Shown here piece by piece: positions 13,846 to 17,733 of a stretch of 17,733 nucleotides of DNA. Origin of the DNA: Firmicutes bacterium UBA1393 (GTDB taxonomy: Bacteria; Bacillota; DTU025); contig DBQN01000028.1 of NCBI GenBank assembly GCA_002305255.1, positions 23,215 to 40,947 on the forward strand, read 5' to 3'. The notes under the pieces were generated by a model. The model was not told the origin of the DNA. It ran no database searches and saw nothing but the letters and a program-made list of their open reading frames with translations. A program made the position numbers and the translations under genes. Numbering within the stretch: the first letter of the stretch is position 1; each line of letters starts with the position of its first letter.

Positions 13846-15246
13846 TCATTTGCCCACACAAAACTCAGAGAACAACAGATCAATGACTTCTTCAGTAGCA
13901 GTGTCGCCTGTCAGCTCACCGAGGGCGTCGAGGGCAGCACGGAGATCAATGCTGAGCATGTCAAGCGGTTGCCCGGAGCGCGCCCCTACCTCCGCGTCGT
14001 GAAACGAGCGTGCAGCCCTCATCATGCATTCGATCCTTCGTCTCGACATACCTCCCTGATCACCGCCTTCAAGCAGCAACCCAGAGGTCGCGACTGCCTC
14101 GATAGCGTCCTCTAGGGCTTCAACACCTGCACCAGTTCGTGCCGACACGCGAAGCCAGGGCCTGCCCCCCGCAACGGCGACGGCCTCGTCATCGCTGAAG
14201 GCCGCCCTCAAGTCGGATTTGTTCAGCACAACGATGCTGCGCTTGACATCGGTTGCCCCGATGATACGCACGTCTTCTGAACACAGCTCCCGTGCGCCGT
14301 CGAGCACTGCCAGCACTATGTCTGCCTCAGTGAGAAGGTTCCTTGCGCGCTCAACCCCAAGCGCCTCGACTCTGTCGGCGCACTCCCTCATACCGGCGCT
14401 ATCGACCAGCCTGACGGGTATTCCACGTATGTTGGCGACCTCCGAGACCAGATCCCGGGTGGTGCCGGGTTCGTCTGCCACAATCGCGCGCTCCTCGCGT
14501 AGTAGCGCGTTGAGCAGCCTTGACTTGCCGACGTTCGGCCTGCCCACAATGGCCACGCTGAGGCCCTCGCGGAGTATCCTCCCAATGACGGCTTCCTCAG
14601 AAGCAGCCCTCAAGCTGGCCTCAAGCTCGGAACAGATGGTGGCGATCTCTTCGGCATCCATCGGGCGCACATCATCCTCGGGGAAATCCAGCCAGGCCTC
14701 TATCGCCGCTGCCAGCATCATGCCCCGTTCCTTTGCGGCGACCACAGCACCTCCCACAGCGGTTCCCCTCAGGAACCGCGACGCGGCTTCGCGGGCGCGC
14801 TCCGTCCTGGCATTGACCATGCTCAGAACGCCTTCGGCTTGCTCGAACCCGATTCGGCCGTTGAGAAACGCCCGCTTCGTGAACTCTCCCGGCGCAGCCA
14901 TGCGTGCTCCGCATCGCAGTACAGCCGATAACACTGCGGCCGCCGCGGCCGGACCACCGTGACAACTCAACTCAACGACGTCTTCACGGGTGTATGAGTG
15001 TGGCGCGGGCATGGTCAGCATTATGCCCTCATCGATGAACTCACCGGTCGGATCATGGATCTGTCCATACCGGACTCCCCACGCCCGTGCACCGAGTCGC
15101 CTGTCTTTCGCGGGGGTGAACACCCTGGCGGCTACGTCAAAGGCCCCGGCTCCGGATATCTTGATTACAGCGATTCCACCGATACCATGCGGCGTTGAGA
15201 TCGCCGCGACAACGTCCTCACTGCCCATGAGAAAGGAACCCAACAC
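13846..15246 (-). CDS. mnmE: tRNA modification GTPase MnmE (TrmE)
   Basis: MnmE is the GTPase and tetrahydrofolate-binding half of the tRNA U34-modifying complex with MnmG. The product (466 residues from this start) has the N-terminal folate domain (EDVVAAISTPHGIGGIAVIK), HSYTREDVVELSCHGG and GEFTKRAFLNGRIGFEQAEG. The inserted G domain has GRPNVGKSRLLN (G1), GTTRD (G2), DSAGMR (G3) and NKSD (G4). The C-terminal FCVGK provides the catalytic-type cysteine. A GTG at 15252 is directly abutted by the SD (GGAGG at 15256-15252); the GTG at 15246 (5 nt spacing) or the TTG at 15243 (8 nt) fit better. A parS palindrome lies just upstream, and mnmG follows after 24 bases. Confidence 0.95.
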   Translation of the reverse strand: MLGSFLMGSEDVVAAISTPHGIGGIAVIKISGAGAFDVAARVFTPAKDRRLGARAWGVRYGQIHDPTGEFIDEGIMLTMPAPHSYTREDVVELSCHGGPAAAAAVLSAVLRCGARMAAPGEFTKRAFLNGRIGFEQAEGVLSMVNARTERAREAASRFLRGTAVGGAVVAAKERGMMLAAAIEAWLDFPEDDVRPMDAEEIATICSELEASLRAASEEAVIGRILREGLSVAIVGRPNVGKSRLLNALLREERAIVADEPGTTRDLVSEVANIRGIPVRLVDSAGMRECADRVEALGVERARNLLTEADIVLAVLDGARELCSEDVRIIGATDVKRSIVVLNKSDLRAAFSDDEAVAVAGGRPWLRVSARTGAGVEALEDAIEAVATSGLLLEGGDQGGMSRRRIECMMRAARSFHDAEVGARSGQPLDMLSIDLRAALDALGELTGDTATEEVIDLLFSEFCVGK

Positions 15247-15266
15247 CGACACCTCCGGTCCCCAAT

Positions 15267-15282
15267 TGTTTCACGTGAAACA
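15267..15282. promoter_or_regulatory. parS: parS site (16 of 16) within a 28-bp palindrome upstream of mnmE
   Basis: TGTTTCACGTGAAACA matches the parS consensus perfectly. The symmetry extends outward through AATTG and CC/GG to cover 15261-15288 without a mismatch. It lies in the 108-base jag-mnmE gap, its palindrome ending 4 bases before the mnmE SD. Confidence 0.95.
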
Positions 15283-15299
15283 ATTGGGCAAATGAAGAT

Positions 15300-15333
15300 G
15301 GGGAAGTGCGCATCACTACAGACGCACTTCCCC
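15300..15333 (-). terminator. Hairpin in the jag-mnmE gap, possible weak terminator or RNA structure
   Basis: GGGGAAGTGCG and CGCACTTCCCC form a perfect 11-bp stem around a 12-nt loop. On the minus strand it is followed by ATCTTCATTTG, which lacks a true run of Ts. It could reduce read-through from jag into mnmE or stabilise the upstream transcript. Confidence 0.45.
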
Positions 15334-15354
15334 GAAACGTGATACGCACGGGCC

Positions 15355-16152
15355 CTACTCGCCGGTTGCCTCAGATCGGGAGACTACGATTCTCCTGAAG
15401 GGCTCTCGCCCCTCTGAGTGGGTGGCTATGCCCTCCACATCCTTCAGAGTCAAGTGCACCACTCGGCGCTCCAACGCGGACATGGGCTCGAGTGCCTGAT
15501 CCTTGCCCTCTCGTTTCACCCTATCCGCAATGGAGAGGGCAAGCTGCCTGAGCTCCTCCTCGCGCTTGCGCCGGTAGCCCGCCACATCCACTACGTATCT
15601 GGCCCTTTCGCCTTCTCCATCGATGTGCATTTGCTTGTTGGCCGAAAGATTCACCAGATATTGGATGGCATCTAACGTCTCACCGTGCCTTCCGATGAGC
15701 ACGCCAAGGGCCTTGCCCTCGACTTCTAGCAGCGTAATCCCATCCGATTCTGTCTCAACGATCTCGGCTTCCATGCCCATTACGTCAATGAGACCGCGCA
15801 AGTACTGATGCCCAGGCGACATGTTCTGGGGCGCAGGAGAGGGGGAGGGCCTGCTAAGCTGGCCGTTCTCGCTATCAGCCTCATCACCGTGGCCGGGATT
15901 GCTGTCACCTGTGTCATCAGCCTCGCAATCAAGGCCGAGCCACGATCTCACCAGCTCGCTGCTGCTCTGTTCATCGGATTCGACACGGCTGACAAGGCGG
16001 ACCCGGGCGTGTCGAAATCCGATCCCAAGAAAGCCCCGTGAACCCTCGTCGATCACGTGGATTTCCACTTGATCCCTCGCGACGCCCAAAGTGTTGAGGC
16101 CCGACTGGATGGCCTCGTCAACACTCTTGCCAATGGCCTCGAACTCTCGCAT
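15355..16152 (-). CDS. jag: RNA-binding protein KhpB / Jag (Jag_N, KH and R3H domains)
   Basis: KhpB (Jag, EloR) is a cytosolic RNA-binding protein that partners KhpA and influences cell elongation and sporulation in Bacillota. The 265-residue protein has Jag_N (residues 1-52, with IGKSVDEAIQSGL and SRGFLGIG). A Ser/Asp/Pro-rich linker (about 55-112) follows. Then comes a KH domain with the GxxG loop in GVLIGRHGETLDAIQYLVNL, and a C-terminal R3H domain (ERRVVHLTLKD, Arg-x3-His). The ATG at 16152 abuts the yidC stop codon with no gap (TAGATG), so the two are coupled. The gene lies in the conserved yidC-jag-mnmE order. Confidence 0.95.
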   Translation of the reverse strand: MREFEAIGKSVDEAIQSGLNTLGVARDQVEIHVIDEGSRGFLGIGFRHARVRLVSRVESDEQSSSELVRSWLGLDCEADDTGDSNPGHGDEADSENGQLSRPSPSPAPQNMSPGHQYLRGLIDVMGMEAEIVETESDGITLLEVEGKALGVLIGRHGETLDAIQYLVNLSANKQMHIDGEGERARYVVDVAGYRRKREEELRQLALSIADRVKREGKDQALEPMSALERRVVHLTLKDVEGIATHSEGREPFRRIVVSRSEATGE

Positions 16153-16788
16153 CTACCTGACTACCCCCTTCTCGGCGCTGAGCTGCCGCCTAACGAGCCA
16201 ATTTTGGGCGATAGTCACAATGTTAGTAACCACCCAGTAGATCGCGGCGCCAGCCGGCATCTGTGTAGCGAACCAGCCCATCATGAGCGGCATGATAATC
16301 ACCATGCTCTTCTGCGACTGATCAGCAGCAGTCTGCGACATCGACAGCCATGTCGTCGCGGCCGACAGCACCGGCATCAAGAACAGAGGATCAGGCTTTG
16401 AGAAGTCAGGCATCCACAGGAACCCTGCTGCTGCGCCCTGTAGACTGGCGACGAACTCATGATTCTGAAGCACTCTGAAGAACACTATCAACACGGGGAG
16501 GGGAATCAGGCTCGGCAGGCATCCTGCCATGGGGTTAACATTGTTGTCCCTGTAGAGCTCGGCCATGCGGCTCTGGTATTCTTGAGGCTGACCCTTGTAC
16601 TTCGCCTCAAGTTCCTTCATCTTAGGTGTGATGGCCTTGATCTGCTCCATCGACCTGAGCTGCTTCACCGTCAGGGGATGAGTGATGACCTTGATGAGGA
16701 CTGTCACAATTATAATGGACCACCCGGGATTACCGGTGAGGTCCGCGAAGTATCTGATGATATCCTGAACGATCGTAGTGATGCTCAC
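16153..16788 (-). CDS. yidC: Membrane protein insertase YidC/Oxa1 (short Gram-positive type)
   Basis: YidC inserts membrane proteins alone or with Sec, using a hydrophilic groove open to the cytoplasm. The 211-residue product has the Oxa1-type core: GNPGWSIIIVTVLIKVITHP, PLTVKQLRSMEQIKAITP, then NNVNPMAGCLPSLIPLPVLI and three more helices ending in AIYWVVTNIVTIAQNWLVRR. The groove position usually held by Arg (IIR in SpoIIIJ) is Lys33 here. There is no N-terminal lipoprotein signal; the GTG at 16788 starts directly before the first conserved helix, unlike B. subtilis SpoIIIJ, which is a lipoprotein. GGGGGA lies about 11 nt before the GTG. It follows yidD by 52 bases. Confidence 0.93.
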   Translation of the reverse strand: MSITTIVQDIIRYFADLTGNPGWSIIIVTVLIKVITHPLTVKQLRSMEQIKAITPKMKELEAKYKGQPQEYQSRMAELYRDNNVNPMAGCLPSLIPLPVLIVFFRVLQNHEFVASLQGAAAGFLWMPDFSKPDPLFLMPVLSAATTWLSMSQTAADQSQKSMVIIMPLMMGWFATQMPAGAAIYWVVTNIVTIAQNWLVRRQLSAEKGVVR

Positions 16789-16840
16789 TGACAGAGAATC
16801 CCCCTTTCAGGCACCTGCCTGCAACATAGAGCCCTGGCTT

Positions 16841-17059
16841 TCATCTGGGAACCGGGTCATATCCGCCTTTGCACAGCGGATTGCAGCGCAGGACTCGCCT
16901 GACAGCGAGGTATGTGCCGCGGACCGCCCCGTGCAACTGGATAGCTTCTAAAGCGTATTCAGAGCATGTTGGCACGAAGCGGCACGTTGGACCCTTCTTA
17001 AGAGGAGAGATGAACCGCCGATACAGATGGATGAGGAAGACCTCAACTCTGGCGATCAT
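16841..17059 (-). CDS. yidD: Membrane protein insertion efficiency factor YidD
   Basis: YidD is a small membrane-associated protein that assists YidC-dependent insertion. The 72-residue product shows the family pattern almost end to end: an amphipathic start (IARVEVFLIHLYRRFISPL), then CRFVPTCSEYALEAI, and a C-terminal RRVLRCNPLCKGGYDPVP. Cys residues at 26, 32, 59 and 63 are the conserved set. The ATG at 17059 has GGAGG 9 nt upstream and lies inside the 3' end of rnpA (17-nt overlap), as is usual for this gene pair. Confidence 0.95.
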   Translation of the reverse strand: MIARVEVFLIHLYRRFISPLKKGPTCRFVPTCSEYALEAIQLHGAVRGTYLAVRRVLRCNPLCKGGYDPVPR

Positions 17060-17420
17060 CGCCTTCGCCCTCCGGATGTGGCGTGTCGGATAGATTCAGT
17101 CTCTCCAGCACCGATTCAAGGTCTGCCAGCACACTCTGGCAGTTTGGCCCCTCTTCAGCCATTCTGCGCCTCGGTAACAGCACCAAGTCGTAGCCTGAAG
17201 CCGGCACCCTCGGGCAGAGACGAACCGACTCCCGAAGGAGTCTTCTGATTCTATTGCGTCGTACGGCGCCCCCATACTTCTTGCCCACAGGATAGCCTGC
17301 CCTGGTTACAAGCAATCCGTTCGGCACCGCGTACACCACCACGTACTTGCCCGCGGCCGACGCTCCCCGATGGTATGCCCTCTGAAAATCAGCGCGCCTG
17401 CGCAAGCTCTGCCCGTGCAC
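17043..17420 (-). CDS. rnpA: Ribonuclease P protein component
   Basis: RnpA is the protein subunit of RNase P, which matures the 5' ends of tRNAs. The 125-residue product begins VHGQSLRRRADFQRAYHRGA, matching the usual LKKNREFRRVY-type start. It contains GYPVGKKYGGAVRRNRIRRL, the RNR signature, and an SGYDLVLLPRR strand. The frame is open 21 codons further upstream, but the GTG at 17420 has GGAGG 6 nt before it, gives a family-typical length, and leaves the terminator at 17454-17479 outside the gene. It overlaps yidD by 17 nt. Confidence 0.93.
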   Translation of the reverse strand: MHGQSLRRRADFQRAYHRGASAAGKYVVVYAVPNGLLVTRAGYPVGKKYGGAVRRNRIRRLLRESVRLCPRVPASGYDLVLLPRRRMAEEGPNCQSVLADLESVLERLNLSDTPHPEGEGDDRQS

Positions 17421-17453
17421 TGGTGCCCTCCCGTAGCGGCGCTTCGCTGCCAT

Positions 17454-17479
17454 GAAAGGAAAAGCCGTCGCTCGACGGC
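17454..17479 (-). terminator. Intrinsic terminator/attenuator between rpmH and rnpA
   Basis: On the minus strand GCCGTC, a GAGC loop and GACGGC form a stable short hairpin, directly followed by TTTTCCTTTC. It lies 26 bases after the rpmH stop. It would let rpmH be made in excess over rnpA from one promoter, consistent with the much higher demand for a ribosomal protein. Confidence 0.75.
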
Positions 17480-17504
17480 ACATAAAATAGGTAGCGACTT
17501 GAGC

Positions 17505-17639
17505 CTATACTGTGAGCCTTACCCTGCCCTGGGCTCTCCTGCGGCGGATCACCCTGCGCCCGCCGGGTGTACTCATGCGCTCACGAAAACCATGCACGCG
17601 CGACCGCCGCCTGACCTTGGGCTGAAACGTTCTCTTCAT
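17505..17639 (-). CDS. rpmH: 50S ribosomal protein L34
   Basis: L34 is a very small basic protein of the large ribosomal subunit. The 44-residue product begins MKRTFQPKVRRRSRVHGFRE, continues RMSTPGGRRVIRRRR and ends AQGRVRLTV. This is nearly the canonical L34 sequence over its full length. The ATG at 17639-17637 is preceded by AGGAAGGATAGG. It is the first gene after the promoter at 17688-17716 and marks the origin-proximal end of the rpmH-rnpA-yidD-yidC-jag cluster; dnaA would be expected beyond the right edge in related genomes. Confidence 0.97.
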   Translation of the reverse strand: MKRTFQPKVRRRSRVHGFRERMSTPGGRRVIRRRRAQGRVRLTV

Positions 17640-17687
17640 CTAGATCCTATCCTTCCTGCCAGTAACGCCGATAGTATACCGCCATAG

Positions 17688-17716
17688 ATTATAAGTGAGG
17701 CCTGGTAGGCTGTCAA
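17688..17716 (-). promoter_or_regulatory. Perfect-consensus sigma-A promoter for rpmH
   Basis: On the minus strand TTGACA (complement of 17711-17716) and TATAAT (complement of 17688-17693) are separated by exactly 17 nt. Transcription would start near 17681, about 40 nt before the rpmH start codon. This is the strongest promoter visible in the window and fits high ribosomal protein expression. Confidence 0.92.
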
Positions 17717-17733
17717 GAAAACCCCCGCACCTG

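Noticed and set aside
16050..16064. CACGTG core resembling parS within jag
   Set aside because: Only the central 6 bp match; the TGTTN and NAACA arms are absent. The same applies to CACGTG cores near 1580, 1620 and 6534.

Overview
The window is a conserved chromosomal segment from a GC-rich, spore-forming member of the Bacillota (Firmicutes; Clostridia-like or a deep GC-rich class, not resolved from sequence alone). It lies on the rpmH side of the replication origin. The evidence is the order rpmH-rnpA-yidD-yidC-jag-mnmE-mnmG-rsmG-parA-parB, three copies of the Bacillus-type parS site, a yyaC sporulation gene, and purine-rich Shine-Dalgarno (SD) sequences with frequent GTG/TTG starts. All genes but one read on the minus strand, so transcription runs from the right end to the left.

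Right part (about 9.0-17.7 kb): a perfect-consensus housekeeping promoter (17688-17716) drives rpmH. An intrinsic terminator separates rpmH from rnpA. Then come yidD and yidC (membrane protein insertion), jag/khpB (RNA binding), a hairpin plus a parS palindrome, mnmE and mnmG (the two halves of the tRNA wobble-uridine modification enzyme), rsmG (16S rRNA methylation), parA and parB (origin segregation), a DUF4446 membrane protein and a phosphoribosyltransferase. One parS lies inside parB and one just upstream of mnmE.

Middle part (about 3.2-8.3 kb): yyaC is the only plus-strand gene. It converges on the phosphoribosyltransferase gene with overlapping stop codons and diverges from a VanW-domain cell-envelope gene. 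Leftward follow a small AtpZ/AtpI-like membrane protein, a pair of half-size chromate-transporter (ChrA) genes overlapping by 4 nt, a GalT-family nucleotidylyltransferase and a four-helix YvlD/phage-holin-like protein. A third parS and a strong terminator close this block.

Left part (1-3.1 kb): mscS (mechanosensitive channel), DUF951 and ychF overlap one another and are probably translationally coupled. rpsF then has its own promoter and a leader hairpin and is followed by ssb, which is cut by the window edge; rpsR would be expected next.

No mobile element, CRISPR array, tRNA, rRNA or defence system was seen. I found no clear previously undescribed system. The points most worth a second look are the arrangement of the three parS sites, an apparent in-frame loss of about 50 residues in MnmG, the orphan AtpZ-like gene beside the split ChrA pair, and the yyaC/phosphoribosyltransferase stop-codon overlap. 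No stretch longer than 300 bases lacks a gene; the longest gaps (92-163 bases) are described under neighbouring features.
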